This document shows, piece by piece, positions 20,455-30,577 of a stretch of DNA of 64,000 nt. Made by a program: the position numbers and the translations under genes. Source of the stretch: Picochlorum sp. 'celeri' (lineage: Eukaryota; Chlorophyta; Trebouxiophyceae); the NCBI GenBank assembly GCA_010909725.1, contig JAACMV010000015.1:434001-498000 (forward strand), in the 5' to 3' direction. Within the stretch, counting starts at the first letter, position 1, and every line of letters begins with the position of its first letter. The notes beneath the pieces were generated by a model. That model ran no database searches and was not told the DNA's origin. It saw nothing but the letters and a program-made list of their open reading frames with translations.

Positions 20455-22335
20455 ATGCAGCAAAAGAGACGGTCATGTCGTGACTTAATGACCCATATGG
20501 TCAGATCTCAACTCACTGAGAGAGATGTCGACGTTCTCGTCCAAACAGCAGAGCTGTCCCTCGACTCTGTGACGAAGACACAACCCCATCCAAACGCTGG
20601 ATGTATACTAACAGATACACAGGGATCGATCGTGGGGCAGGGATCTCTGTGGGCCCAAGGTGCAGAGGCTCCGGAAGTTATTGCTGTGAAACAGGCACAG
20701 GGAGCTGCTGCAGGTGGGACAGCCTACCTTAATTTGGAGGCTGGCGACTGCCACGGTGATACTGCTGCTATAGAAGCACTCATTCATTCTGGCGTGAAGC
20801 GTTGCGTTGTTGGAATGCTGCATCCCTTGGAACATTCCAGGGGTAAAGCAGTGGATGCTCTTCTCTCTGCCGGAATACACGTAGACATTCTCCAAAACAC
20901 ATTGTCATTATCTGGTCTCAGTCAGGAGAGCATTGATAGGCTTGATATCATATATTCTAGCAATGAAGCACTTTTGCATAGAGCTGCACTAGGGAAACCC
21001 ATGGGGATCATCAAGTATGCCATGACATTGGATGGGAAGATTGCAGCATCGTCTGGACATAGTGCGTGGGTGAGCAGTCAAGATTCTCGAGGTATTGTTT
21101 TTCGAACGAGAGCATCCTGCGATGCTGTCATCATTGGTGGTCAGACTGTTCGTAGAGATAATCCTCGGCTAACGACGAGGATGGAGGGTGGTCATCAGCC
21201 TGTCCGCATTGTCATGTCCAGGCGCCTGGACCTTCCAATGGAAGCAGACATGTGGGATACACAGGTTGCTCCCACCATAGTCGCCACACAAAAAGGCGCT
21301 AAAAAAGACATGCAACAAAAGTTAGTGAGCAAAGGGGTAGAGGTTGTCGAATTCGACTTTTTGACCCCAGAGGCTGTATCAGAGTATTGTTATCAGCGAG
21401 GCTTCCTTTCATGTTTATGGGAATGCGGCGGTGTCTTGGCTGCTCCAGCAGTGGCCGACAACACCATTCATAAAGTCATAGCTTTCATAGCCCCTAAAAT
21501 AATCGGCGGCAAAGGAGCGCCAACGCCAATGGGAGAACTCGGCTTTGTAGAGATGACGCAGGCTATTGATATTTTGCATCCTCAATGGTCTACAGTTGGC
21601 CCGGACGTGATGATCTCCGGCTATTTACCAATTTCAGGCGGCCCAAAAGCATTAGCAGAATCACTAGGAATCATTCAGTCACAATCATCCGCGCGATACC
21701 AACCCATTGAATCATCCAAGAGTGCAACAAACCAACAGTGGCTCTCTCCTCAGACAACACCATCACAGGTCCAGCAGCAACAACAACTCGAGTTTTACAA
21801 ATGTTGGGATAATTTGGGCTGTCTCAGTAATTTTAGTCCACATCCAATAGATATGCCGGATGTCACAATGGATGAACCTACACTGGAAGCAGTACGGCAT
21901 GCATTAACAACCTCGGATGCACCAATACCTCATGGGAGAGTATGGCCATCATCTGAACACTACTATCAGGCACAGAAATTCCACGGAGTCGATCACAAAG
22001 CATCAAGAGACATTATAGAGGACATCATGAGAGCACCAAGCCCAGAGGAAGCTGCCAAAATAGGCCGAACTGCAGAAGCCAGCACACCAGAACTGCTGCA
22101 CCCAGACTGGGAAGCACGCAAGCTTGCTGTCATGCATGCCGCCTTGCTACGCAAATTCTCATGCCATAAAGGCCCTCGAGACACGCTTTTAGGAACATTA
22201 AAAACACCACATGCAGCTCTTGTGGAATCGTCACCCCATGACTTTTTCTGGGGCAGAGGTATTGATGGTACAGGCAGCAACCATCTAGGAAAGCTCCTCA
22301 TGACCATACGTGATGAACTCTCATCACAAACATAA
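20455..22335 (+). CDS. PYRR: Riboflavin biosynthesis PyrR: reductase plus NADAR domain
   Basis: 626 residues in three parts. Residues about 20-160 have the pyrimidine-deaminase fold but the zinc ligands are gone: APEVIAVKQA replaces HAEx(n)A and LEAGDCHGD replaces the PCxxxGxTPPC motif. Residues about 180-385 are the RibD-type reductase (IIKYAMTLDGKIAA, VIIGGQTVRRDNPRLT, LWECGGVLAA). Residues about 445-625 are the NADAR/COG3236 N-glycosidase domain (CLSNFSPHPI, SSEHYYQAQKF, FFWGRG). This matches plant PyrR/PHS1, a plastid reductase whose C-terminal part removes damaged riboflavin intermediates. The start could be one of the Mets at 20488 or 20497. A TGTAA signal overlaps the stop region (22339-22343). 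Confidence 0.9.
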   Translation: MQQKRRSCRDLMTHMVRSQLTERDVDVLVQTAELSLDSVTKTQPHPNAGCILTDTQGSIVGQGSLWAQGAEAPEVIAVKQAQGAAAGGTAYLNLEAGDCHGDTAAIEALIHSGVKRCVVGMLHPLEHSRGKAVDALLSAGIHVDILQNTLSLSGLSQESIDRLDIIYSSNEALLHRAALGKPMGIIKYAMTLDGKIAASSGHSAWVSSQDSRGIVFRTRASCDAVIIGGQTVRRDNPRLTTRMEGGHQPVRIVMSRRLDLPMEADMWDTQVAPTIVATQKGAKKDMQQKLVSKGVEVVEFDFLTPEAVSEYCYQRGFLSCLWECGGVLAAPAVADNTIHKVIAFIAPKIIGGKGAPTPMGELGFVEMTQAIDILHPQWSTVGPDVMISGYLPISGGPKALAESLGIIQSQSSARYQPIESSKSATNQQWLSPQTTPSQVQQQQQLEFYKCWDNLGCLSNFSPHPIDMPDVTMDEPTLEAVRHALTTSDAPIPHGRVWPSSEHYYQAQKFHGVDHKASRDIIEDIMRAPSPEEAAKIGRTAEASTPELLHPDWEARKLAVMHAALLRKFSCHKGPRDTLLGTLKTPHAALVESSPHDFFWGRGIDGTGSNHLGKLLMTIRDELSSQT

Positions 22336-22338
22336 ATA

Positions 22339-22358
22339 TGTAATATGCTCGTCTTACA
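22339..22358. terminator. Facing TGTAA poly(A) signals
   Basis: TGTAA at 22339-22343 on the plus strand serves PyrR, and TTACA at 22354-22358 (TGTAA on the minus strand) lies 55 nt after the glutaredoxin stop. The two signals are 10 bp apart. Confidence 0.5.
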
Positions 22359-22412
22359 TAACAAACCAAACAGCAATCAAATCAAATCAAATTCACTCGG
22401 GTGTCATTGCAT

Positions 22413-22985
22413 CTACAATGCACCAGCCTGTGCCAACATCTCCTTCAACTTGCCCTCCTTCTCCAACGTCATAATCCCTGGACCATCATTGCACCCACCA
22501 ATCCCTTGACCCCCAATCCAAATATTAGGCATCGATGTTCTCCCTGTTTTCTCAGCAAGCTCTGCACGAATTGCCATACCATTCTCCATTTCGTTCAACT
22601 CAATAGCAGTGTATGTGGCACCCATATCATCCAACAACCGTTTCGCATTCTTGCAGAAAGGACATGTACTGAAGCTAAAAATCATAACTGGATTATCAGC
22701 AATATAAGACTCCATCATGGACTGGACAGCCTTTTTATCATAGTCTCCAGCTTGAAGAACTGCCAAACGCTTCTTTCCCTCGGCCAAAGGGGACGACTGA
22801 ATGGCCACCGTCAACCCATTAATCATGTTTTCAACAAACGAGGATCCTTCATCTTGCTTGGATGCCGATACAATGACCTTGGCAGACCTCGTGGCTCTCC
22901 CACGCTGAAGGTTGTGGTTTACCAGAGATCTCTGGCCTGTTGTGTGGGACAATGCATGTCCACTGCGCATCATTGACATCATCAT
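22413..22985 (-). CDS. Glutaredoxin with plastid-type presequence
   Basis: 190 residues from the first ATG (22985). An N-terminal stretch rich in Met, Arg, Ser and His looks like a transit peptide, followed by about 50 residues unique to this protein. The thioredoxin-fold domain has FSTCPFCKNAKRLL (dithiol CPFC active site), the cis-Pro motif TSMPNIWIGG and the glutathione-binding GGCNDG. This is a class I glutaredoxin, reducing glutathione-mixed disulfides, probably in the plastid. It converges with PyrR (77 bp). Confidence 0.85.
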   Translation of the reverse strand: MMMSMMRSGHALSHTTGQRSLVNHNLQRGRATRSAKVIVSASKQDEGSSFVENMINGLTVAIQSSPLAEGKKRLAVLQAGDYDKKAVQSMMESYIADNPVMIFSFSTCPFCKNAKRLLDDMGATYTAIELNEMENGMAIRAELAEKTGRTSMPNIWIGGQGIGGCNDGPGIMTLEKEGKLKEMLAQAGAL

Positions 22986-23364
22986 GATCAAAAGTAACAA
23001 CAAATTGGTATAACAACCACGTGTCTGTGGTAGATGAAAGAAGGTTGTACATGGGACTCGTCAAAGGAGAAAGAAGCACCCCATCAAAGGGTTGATTACA
23101 TCGGAGACATACGATACCATCAGCCACTGGGGATCACCAGCACCTTCTGGAAGCCTTCCATGGAAGACCAATGGGAACCGCATTGGGATCAGATCCCCTC
23201 GCAAACTACTTTTGAGTGAAAATCTAATACTTGTATTTCATTTTCAATGCCGTTGAGTGGCTATCGTCGTTGCATGTATCCTCATTTGTAGACATTTCTC
23301 ATCTTCTTTTTCTTTCGGCGTCGTTGTACAAGACACACTATTTAAGGCTATTGGTTGGATCAAA
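22986..23364. other. Divergent promoter region, glutaredoxin / AHA1
   Basis: 379 bp between two divergent starts. No clear TATA box or other motif was picked out, and no RNA gene is visible. Confidence 0.4.
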
Positions 23365-24393
23365 ATGGCCAAGTGGGGAGAAGGAGATGAGCGTTGGAAG
23401 GTGACTGATCTGGGTGAACAGGGGAGGAATGTGAATAGCTGGCACTGGGAGGAGAGCAATGTGTTGCCTTGGTGTCAGAGTCGGTTGAAGGAGTTGTTCA
23501 AGGATGTGACGTTAGTGGATGATGGGAAGGTTCGAGTGGTGACGAATGGAAAGGTCAAGGTGACTGGGGATGCGATTATTAATAGAAGGAAAGGCAAGGT
23601 GATTCCTGCCTATGAGTTGGATGTGACGGTGGACTGGAAAGGTACAACGTTGGAGGATGGGGAGCCATGGAGTGGAGAATTGCAAGCACCGTATATATCA
23701 GAGGAGAATCATGATGAGGATCCAGAGGTGCAGATACGGGTGAAGGAGTCTGGAGCGGAGGCAGAAAAGGTGAGGAGTGCTGTGGTGCAGTATGGGAGAA
23801 AGGTTGCGTATGGTATTTTCAGGGATTTTGTGGACGAATTGAGAAAGGGTGGACCTGGTCTGAGTGGGGATCGTTCCGAAGAAAGTGTATCCAAGGGTAT
23901 GGAGAAGAAGAACTCGGAGGATTGGTCGGAGAAGACGAAAAAGGCAGCCTTGGAGAAGAGTAAAAGCAGGGTGGAGAAGAAGAGCGTTGAGATCGTTGAG
24001 CATTATTATGCGTCTGCGAAGGATATTTATGAGTGTTTTACAAATGAGGATAAAGTAAAGGCGTTTACTGGGAGCTCAGCGAGTATCAATGCGACACCAG
24101 GGGGATCTCTGGTCATGTTTGGAGGGTCTATTGAGGGAACATTCACGGCGCTCAAGCCTCACTCGGAACTGGAGATGGACTGGCGATTTAGCTCATGGCC
24201 GGATGGTAGTTTGAGCAAAGTCAAAATCACGCTGGATGAGGCGGAAAAGGGATCTGTCACGCTGACGCTGAAGCAGACTGGTATTCCAGATACTGATCGA
24301 TTTGGAAATCATGATGTGGTGAATATGACTCAGGCTGGTTGGAAACAGCAAGTGTTGAGCAGAATGAAACAGGTGTTTGGGTACGGTATGTAA
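23365..24393 (+). CDS. AHA1: Activator of Hsp90 ATPase (AHA1)
   Basis: 342 residues from the ATG at 23365, which begins the conserved MAKWGEGDERWKV. The N-terminal Aha1 domain (NVNSWHWEESN, KVTGDAIINRRKGKVIPAYE, WKG) is followed by a charged linker and a C-terminal START-like AHSA1 domain (about 220-342, EHYYASAKDIYECFT, GSIEGTFTALKP). It is a cytosolic co-chaperone that stimulates Hsp90 ATP turnover. The stop codon itself forms part of a TGTAA (24389-24393). Confidence 0.92.
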   Translation: MAKWGEGDERWKVTDLGEQGRNVNSWHWEESNVLPWCQSRLKELFKDVTLVDDGKVRVVTNGKVKVTGDAIINRRKGKVIPAYELDVTVDWKGTTLEDGEPWSGELQAPYISEENHDEDPEVQIRVKESGAEAEKVRSAVVQYGRKVAYGIFRDFVDELRKGGPGLSGDRSEESVSKGMEKKNSEDWSEKTKKAALEKSKSRVEKKSVEIVEHYYASAKDIYECFTNEDKVKAFTGSSASINATPGGSLVMFGGSIEGTFTALKPHSELEMDWRFSSWPDGSLSKVKITLDEAEKGSVTLTLKQTGIPDTDRFGNHDVVNMTQAGWKQQVLSRMKQVFGYGM

Positions 24394-24455
24394 TTCAATT
24401 CATTCTAGCGTTTAATTTAATCAAATATTACTATTGCTGCTGAGATGTACACGGG

Positions 24456-25592
24456 TTACGACGTTGCAACTCCCTGTTGGCAGACAACATCCACCTGTGG
24501 GGCATCCACTGGAAACAACCCCACTGCATCCATAAACCCTTGCCATGCGAGAATAGCTGGTATCACAAGCAACTTACCAGACAAAACTGTCGATACTGCT
24601 TCCGCAAGGCCCACCTGATAATGGCCTGCAAGCGCAAAACTTGGTGGACTGATTGGAAGTGTTGCAATTAACACAGCCCCACGAGCATATACGTTATCTA
24701 AATGTAACGCAAAGCTACATCCAATCATCAAAATTGGTACAAGGATGAATTTGATGAGTGTATACCCAACAATATTCCATATCCCACAGGTCAAGGGATT
24801 ATTCTTGGAAAGAACAATACCTACAGAAAACAATGCAAGTGGCTCGAGACAGCCCGCCAGGTAACTGAAAAACAAGTAAATGAAACCTGTATATTCTACA
24901 TAATCACAGTTTGGCGCATACGTTGTGCCAGGATAGAGATATCGAGGGCCAAGGGTTGTCACTGATAGAATAACCGAGCCCAGAATAGCCCAAACTAGGG
25001 GCATTTTGATGAGCCTCCAACCAATATCTCGGGCATTCTCTCGAGTCAACCGCGTCTTATAGAAAGGAACCACAGATCTATGTTTTCCGTCTTCCTCTCC
25101 GTCCTCGAGAGTATCCTGCCGTCGCACCGAATCAATTTCAAAAAAACACAGAGTCAACGGTAGCTGAAACAAAATTGAGCTGACATCAGACCAGGGCCCC
25201 AGCACTTGGAACTCTTTGCCCAAAACAGATTCCATCAACGGGGGTGCCAGAATAGAGCTACTCACCCAACACGTCACCAACCAATTCACGGCAATATCCT
25301 CAAACTTTCTCTTCCGCAGAGACCCCCAGCAAATATGGAGAACCAACATGAGCGCTCGCATCATAAAAAAGGCACCACAAAACCTCCAAATCGACCCATC
25401 TCGTAAATTTGAAATAAAACCAACATTCAAAACCGCAGCGCACGGAAGCAATACGTTAAAGACGAGAATCTTCAGCGTAGACAGATTTTTGTTCAGAGAA
25501 AATGGACCAAAAAGCGTCGCAGATAAGCCCACAGCAATCTCCATGAGAATTTGAATATCCTGATTTAGGACATTGGTGTATTTCCACACCAT
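24456..25592 (-). CDS. Auxin efflux carrier (AEC) family transporter, copy 1
   Basis: 378 residues with about ten hydrophobic helices in two clusters separated by a short charged loop (about 155-185), the layout of the auxin efflux carrier/bile-acid transporter fold. It starts MVWKYTNVLNQDIQILMEIA. The C-terminal cluster has CLEPLALFSVGIVL and ISPPSFALAGHYQVG. The closest relative is the next gene upstream, with matching N-termini and the shared NWxVTCWVS segment. Substrate is unknown; the family moves weak organic acids. It converges with AHA1 (62 bp). Confidence 0.8.
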   Translation of the reverse strand: MVWKYTNVLNQDIQILMEIAVGLSATLFGPFSLNKNLSTLKILVFNVLLPCAAVLNVGFISNLRDGSIWRFCGAFFMMRALMLVLHICWGSLRKRKFEDIAVNWLVTCWVSSSILAPPLMESVLGKEFQVLGPWSDVSSILFQLPLTLCFFEIDSVRRQDTLEDGEEDGKHRSVVPFYKTRLTRENARDIGWRLIKMPLVWAILGSVILSVTTLGPRYLYPGTTYAPNCDYVEYTGFIYLFFSYLAGCLEPLALFSVGIVLSKNNPLTCGIWNIVGYTLIKFILVPILMIGCSFALHLDNVYARGAVLIATLPISPPSFALAGHYQVGLAEAVSTVLSGKLLVIPAILAWQGFMDAVGLFPVDAPQVDVVCQQGVATS

Positions 25593-25823
25593 ACTGTCGA
25601 TGCTAGTATCGGTTTTGATGCGGGTTTAAAAGGCTAGGCGTATTGCGTTGGTGTACTACTTGTCCATGCTTCACATCTTCTTGCCTGAAAAGACTCTACA
25701 AATACCATTATGGTCATTATTACATGAAAAAAGAAAACATGAACATGTATATATTTTTAACAATCATGGACATCGGATCCATCTGGTGATACCTCACAAT
25801 CAAATGAGAACAAAAGAAAACAG

Positions 25824-27062
25824 TTAGCATCCAGATGTCACGCTGGGAGGGGCAGGTGCCATAAACAATGAGATGGAATCCATAAACGCATTCCATGCTA
25901 TTGTTGTTGGTAGCACAAGCAAATTTCCAAAGAAGATGTTGGATTCTGCGATATCAAGTCCCACGCCGTATTTATCTGCCACCGTGTATGCTGTTGGGCT
26001 GACTGGGAGACTTGCCAACAAGACGGCAGCTCGTCCTTCAGCACCCTGCAACCCCACAGCGAATGCGCAACCAACCATGAGGCCTGGAACAAGAATCAAT
26101 TTGATAATCATGTATACAATTGATTGGATGATACCGCATGCGATGGGGTTTTTCCCCACGAGGAAAATACCCACGGCAAGTAAAGCAATGGGCTGAGTGC
26201 ACCGAGCAAAGTATGAAAGTGTGAGCTGGATGAATCCAGCCCCCACGGCATAGGAGCAATTGGGAGAGTTTGGCGACCCTGTCGCCAAATATTTTGGCCC
26301 AAGACTCGATACAGATAGGATAATACCGATGACGATTGCCCATAGGATTGGGTTTCTAAGGATTTTGACTGCAATATATTGTGCCTGGGCTTTTGTCAGC
26401 CTCACATGATACCAATGGTTGCTGTTGTCGCATGCGTCTCCTCTGGCTACGACGTCTGCTGCGCTCTGATCTGTCTTCTCCTCTCCTTCAACGTCTCGTT
26501 CTCTCGGTAGGTCACTAAGCTGCTTTGTTTCTATATTCTTCTCAGAGCCATTCTCCTCGGACCCCTTTTGCTGCCTTTCATGAACGCCTCTGGTCCCTGA
26601 TGAACCTTCAAAGAAGATGAGCATCAAAGGAAGCTGGAAGATGAAACTGCTAATGCCTGCAACTGCTCCTAAACTGCCGTATTGAGGACCAAGCGTTGCA
26701 ATCAATAAAGGAATACCCAGCACGACAGTTGATACCCAACAGGTCACCATCCAATTGATGGTCACATACGCAATGGATCTTTTACGAATACACCCATAGT
26801 ATCCGAAATTTAAGACCAAACAAAAGGCTCGGAGTAAAAGAAACCCGCCAATAAATCTCCACAAGTCCCCATTGCGTAAATCTGAGTTGACACCTAGGGC
26901 AAGAAGGACAGAACTTGGCAGGAGGATGTTGAATACAACTTTTACCAAGGTTGGCAGGTCCTTCTTCACACTAAACGGTCCAAGCCATGTGACGAGTGCA
27001 CCTAATCCTATTGTTATTAGAATTTGCAAGTTTTGATTCAGTAGCTCTTGATATTTCCACAT
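25824..27062 (-). CDS. Auxin efflux carrier (AEC) family transporter, copy 2
   Basis: 412 residues from the first ATG (27062), aligning with copy 1 (MWKYQELLNQNLQILITIG). About ten membrane helices lie in two clusters. The central cytosolic loop (about 160-225) is longer than in copy 1 and rich in Glu, Lys and Arg. It contains the paired helix segments NWMVTCWVSTVVLGIPLL and TQPIALLAVGIFLVG. A tandem duplicate in the same orientation, 231 bp apart; the loop is the main difference. Confidence 0.8.
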   Translation of the reverse strand: MWKYQELLNQNLQILITIGLGALVTWLGPFSVKKDLPTLVKVVFNILLPSSVLLALGVNSDLRNGDLWRFIGGFLLLRAFCLVLNFGYYGCIRKRSIAYVTINWMVTCWVSTVVLGIPLLIATLGPQYGSLGAVAGISSFIFQLPLMLIFFEGSSGTRGVHERQQKGSEENGSEKNIETKQLSDLPRERDVEGEEKTDQSAADVVARGDACDNSNHWYHVRLTKAQAQYIAVKILRNPILWAIVIGIILSVSSLGPKYLATGSPNSPNCSYAVGAGFIQLTLSYFARCTQPIALLAVGIFLVGKNPIACGIIQSIVYMIIKLILVPGLMVGCAFAVGLQGAEGRAAVLLASLPVSPTAYTVADKYGVGLDIAESNIFFGNLLVLPTTIAWNAFMDSISLFMAPAPPSVTSGC

Positions 27063-27352
27063 TCTATACACGAGCAAAAAGAGAATGTTTTCCAAACATG
27101 CGACTGCCAGAGATGAATTTTAGTACTCGGTGCTTCGATGCTGCAATATAGGCATTATTTAATATCTATAAATCATAATTAATGCCATGGAATGTCATAG
27201 AAGGAACGAATACAGCATCAATCCATGATTTGCATCTGATGACGTGGCACTTTTTTGTTGTTCCAGTAATAATAGCGCCATCTCAGAAGCACAAGTATCA
27301 ATTCTGTTGAGAACCCAATATGTATTTTCAACTTTTTTATTGAAATAATAAT

Positions 27353-29281
27353 ATGAATGTGCTACGGCGACGGAGTCTTGAAGGTCTGTACACCGCAAAA
27401 CACAACTTGTCCAAAGTTGTGTTTTCGAAGCGAGCCAGTACGGCACATGCTGCAGAGCAATACGCAGCACAAGTGAAGAAAATTTCATGTCGTATCAATG
27501 GACATGATATTATTGTGCCAGAAGGGACAACAATTCTAGGTGCAGCGATGAATCTGGGTCAATATTTGAGTCCTTTTCGGAAAGACTTGGTAGATCAACA
27601 GATTTTCATTCCAACGTTGTGTACGGATCCTCGCTTACCCACGCATCCAGGAACATGTCGTTTATGTTTGGTGGAGGTGAATGGGAGATTAGTTCCAGCC
27701 TGTGCGACGCCATTGACAGAACACATGGATGTTGTGACTGATACAGATCAGGTCCAAAAGTCAGTGAGGGATATGCTAGGGTTGTTGAAATCGACGCACA
27801 AGTACGACTGTATGAATTGTGAAGTGAGTGGAAACTGCGAGTTTCAGGATTTGATCAAACGGTACAATGTATCCGATGGATTTGTACGAAGGAGGCAGCG
27901 CAGGCATGAATGGGATGATGAGGAGATGCATGACTCGAGCTCTGCATCATTGGAGATTGATTTAGACAAATGCATTAAATGCGGTAGATGTATTACTGCA
28001 TGCAATATGATTCAGCATATGAATGTGCTTGGATGGGAGGGCAGAGCGGGTGGCAGTGTACATCCAGCAGTGATGACGGATTCTTTGAATTCAAGTCAGT
28101 GTATTGCATGTGGACAATGTTCTGCTGTGTGTCCTGTTGGGGCCATCATAGAGAGATCAGAGTGGAGAGATGTTTTAGATGTATTAGATTCGAAAAGAAA
28201 AGTGACTGTGTGTATTACAGCTCCTGCAGTGCGCGTATCAATTGGTGAGGAGGTTGGGTTTGGACCAGGTGCTATTACTGAAGGCCAAATGGTTGCTGCC
28301 CAGAGAAAGTTGGGATTCGACTATGTTTTTGATGTCAACTTTGCTGCGGATTTGACCATCATGGAAGAGGGTTCTGAATTCATTCAAAGGATGAAAGAAG
28401 ATTCAAATTTACCAATGTTCACATCATGCTGTCCTGCGTGGATTACATTGGTCGAAAAGAGCTATCCAGAGCTCATTCCACATATATCTACCTGTAAATC
28501 CCCACAACAGATGTTGGGAGCAATTGCAAAGCGATACTTTGCATCCTTGCTGAACCTCAAGGCAGAAGATATCTGTTTAGTATCAATCATGCCATGTACA
28601 GCAAAGAAGTTTGAGGCAGAGCGTGAGGAAAATAAAGTTGATGGCATAACTGATGTTGATTATGTTCTTACGACAAGGGAATTGGGAAAGATGCTGCGTC
28701 ATAGAAGAATACCATTGGCATCATTACCAGAGTCATCATTTGATTCTCCCCTTGGTATGTCCTCAGGTGGTGCTGTTTTATTTGGCGCGTCAGGAGGAGT
28801 CATGGAGTCGGCTTTGAGAACATCGTATGAATTGATAACAAAGCAGCCGTTCCCCAAGATGGAGCTGGATGATGTACGAGGAGTACAGGGTGTGAAATCT
28901 AGTACTGTGCACTTCCCAGAGGAGTCGCCACTATTCCCTGGAAAAGATGTTCGAGTTGCTGTTGTGTCTGGAATAGGCAACGTACGTCACGTCATAGACG
29001 ATATGTATGATCCTCAGGGACAGAGAAAGTACGATTTTATAGAAGTCATGGCTTGTATTGGAGGCTGTATTGGAGGTGGTGGGCAACCCAAATCAAAAGA
29101 CCCACAGGCAGTATTGAAACGCATGGGATCAATCTATGCCCTTGATAAGATGTCCAAGATACGACGAGCACATGAGAACCCAGAAGTTGCAGAACTGTAT
29201 GAGAAATTTCTGGGACAACCTGGTGGACACACAGCGCATACACTGCTCCATACGTCATACACAGATCGCACAGTCAAATAA
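27353..29281 (+). CDS. HYDA: [FeFe]-hydrogenase, M3 type with full F-cluster
   Basis: 642 residues. A basic N-terminus (MNVLRRRSLEGLYTAK) looks like an organelle presequence. A plant-ferredoxin-like [2Fe-2S] domain follows (about 43-125, with LCTDPRLPTHPGTCRLCLVE), then a His-Cys [4Fe-4S] motif (HKYDCMNCEVSGNC), two 4Fe-4S ferredoxin motifs (CIKCGRCITAC and CIACGQCSAVCPVGA) and the H-cluster domain. All three H-cluster signatures are intact: TSCCPAW near 357, MPCTAKKFE near 412, MACIGGCIGGGGQP near 565. It makes or consumes H2 under anoxia. Activity also needs the HydEFG maturases, which are not in this window. Confidence 0.95.
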   Translation: MNVLRRRSLEGLYTAKHNLSKVVFSKRASTAHAAEQYAAQVKKISCRINGHDIIVPEGTTILGAAMNLGQYLSPFRKDLVDQQIFIPTLCTDPRLPTHPGTCRLCLVEVNGRLVPACATPLTEHMDVVTDTDQVQKSVRDMLGLLKSTHKYDCMNCEVSGNCEFQDLIKRYNVSDGFVRRRQRRHEWDDEEMHDSSSASLEIDLDKCIKCGRCITACNMIQHMNVLGWEGRAGGSVHPAVMTDSLNSSQCIACGQCSAVCPVGAIIERSEWRDVLDVLDSKRKVTVCITAPAVRVSIGEEVGFGPGAITEGQMVAAQRKLGFDYVFDVNFAADLTIMEEGSEFIQRMKEDSNLPMFTSCCPAWITLVEKSYPELIPHISTCKSPQQMLGAIAKRYFASLLNLKAEDICLVSIMPCTAKKFEAEREENKVDGITDVDYVLTTRELGKMLRHRRIPLASLPESSFDSPLGMSSGGAVLFGASGGVMESALRTSYELITKQPFPKMELDDVRGVQGVKSSTVHFPEESPLFPGKDVRVAVVSGIGNVRHVIDDMYDPQGQRKYDFIEVMACIGGCIGGGGQPKSKDPQAVLKRMGSIYALDKMSKIRRAHENPEVAELYEKFLGQPGGHTAHTLLHTSYTDRTVK

Positions 29282-29297
29282 TATGTATAAATTTGTT

Positions 29298-29302
29298 TTA
29301 CA
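29298..29302 (-). terminator. TGTAA poly(A) signal of LHCB5
   Basis: TTACA on the plus strand, TGTAA in the sense direction of LHCB5, about 76 nt past its stop in the gap shared with the hydrogenase gene. Confidence 0.45.
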
Positions 29303-29377
29303 TTTAATCTATAACATGAGCGAGATGCATCTATTATCCCCCCATTATATCGCTGTCAACATGAGCAGTATGGCAGC

Positions 29378-30577
29378 TTAGAGGACTGGTGCACGGTCAT
29401 CACTGGCCAAGATGGTCAACAAGTTGTAACCGAATGGATCAGCAACGTGCTGGCTCCAGTTAGCATATGGTCCCTCCTTGGTGACGAGAGCCTGGATGAA
29501 GAATCCGAGAGCAGCAACCATGGCAAGACGTCCATTCTTGATCTCCTTCACCTTGAGCTCAGCAAAGACCTCTGGGTCGTCAGCAAGACCCAATGGATCG
29601 AATGGTCCTCCTGGGTGGAGTGGATCGACTCCGTCAAAGGCAGACTCGTCGAACTTTCCAACACCTGGAGAGTATCCAGCTGGTCCAGTTCCGTTACGGC
29701 GGAAGTACTCGGCTCCTCCGAGAAGGGCAACCTGGATGGCAACAATTGCTGGGAGTGGGAGTGGGTTTGGAATGTTGGCGAATGGAACGACAAAGTAGTT
29801 CAAGGTGTTTCCGTCGAGCATAGCAGCACCAGTCTCGAACCAGGTGGCTCCCTTGATGTCAGCTCCGTTGGCAGCCAATCCCTCTGGGATGATGGCTCCG
29901 GCAGTGAACAACATAGCCCAACGAGCATGGAGCAATTCTGGCTCACGGTACTTCTCAACACCACCGTCCTTTCCGAGTCCGAGTGGATCATATCCGTAAT
30001 CTCCAGCATATGTTCCGTTCAAGTACTCTGGGACGTCAGCGCGGTCCAAGAGACCGGATGGCAGGAACAACTTACGATCTGGTCCATACCTACACAGAAA
30101 TATATATTTATGAGATATCTGGCCATCCATCAGAGCGTACCCTGCCACCATGCTTCAGAACAACGTGGAATCTGACAGATGGTTGGGCATGTCCGGCGCG
30201 ACGTGATACAAGCCCCGATCAAGCATGTATCCACCAATATTTCATTAAAACTAGAGAATATTTCCCAGAAAAGAAAGACAAGCCCATCAGATGGCTCATT
30301 ATCGCCGACCCAACCGCCTCTATCTCCACCTTATCCTATCAAAAACACCGCATTCCAGCTCCCGTATCACCCCTCCCTCCCTTGCAGTGCGCTCATCAAT
30401 ACATGTTACATACCATTTGTCGAGATCAATGCTGCTAGAGGCACTTCCCAACCATCCTCCGGAGGTCTTTCCAGAAGATGGCTTTGCTGGAGCAGGAGAC
30501 TTCTTGGTGGTCTTCTTTGCTCCGGCAGTCTTTGCTGGGGCGCTTCCGGCCTTCTTGAACAGAGCTTGAACCTTCAT
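29378..30577 (-). CDS. LHCB5: CP26, minor photosystem II antenna
   Basis: Exon 1 (30577-30414) and exon 2 (30089-29378) flank a 324-bp GTATGT...GTGTAG intron and join in phase 2, giving 291 residues. Exon 1 holds the transit peptide, rich in Ala, Lys, Pro and Ser. After the join the core reads [20 protein letters not shown], then [12 protein letters not shown], helix [53 protein letters not shown], helix [20 protein letters not shown] and [12 protein letters not shown]. The order and wording fit CP26 much better than CP29 or LHCII. The codon choice is more uniform than in neighbours, as expected for high expression. Confidence 0.92.

Noticed and set aside
20243..20476. 77-codon minus-strand frame with ATG
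   Set aside because: Overlaps the PyrR start, no family match, no room for a promoter; could be real but is not supported.
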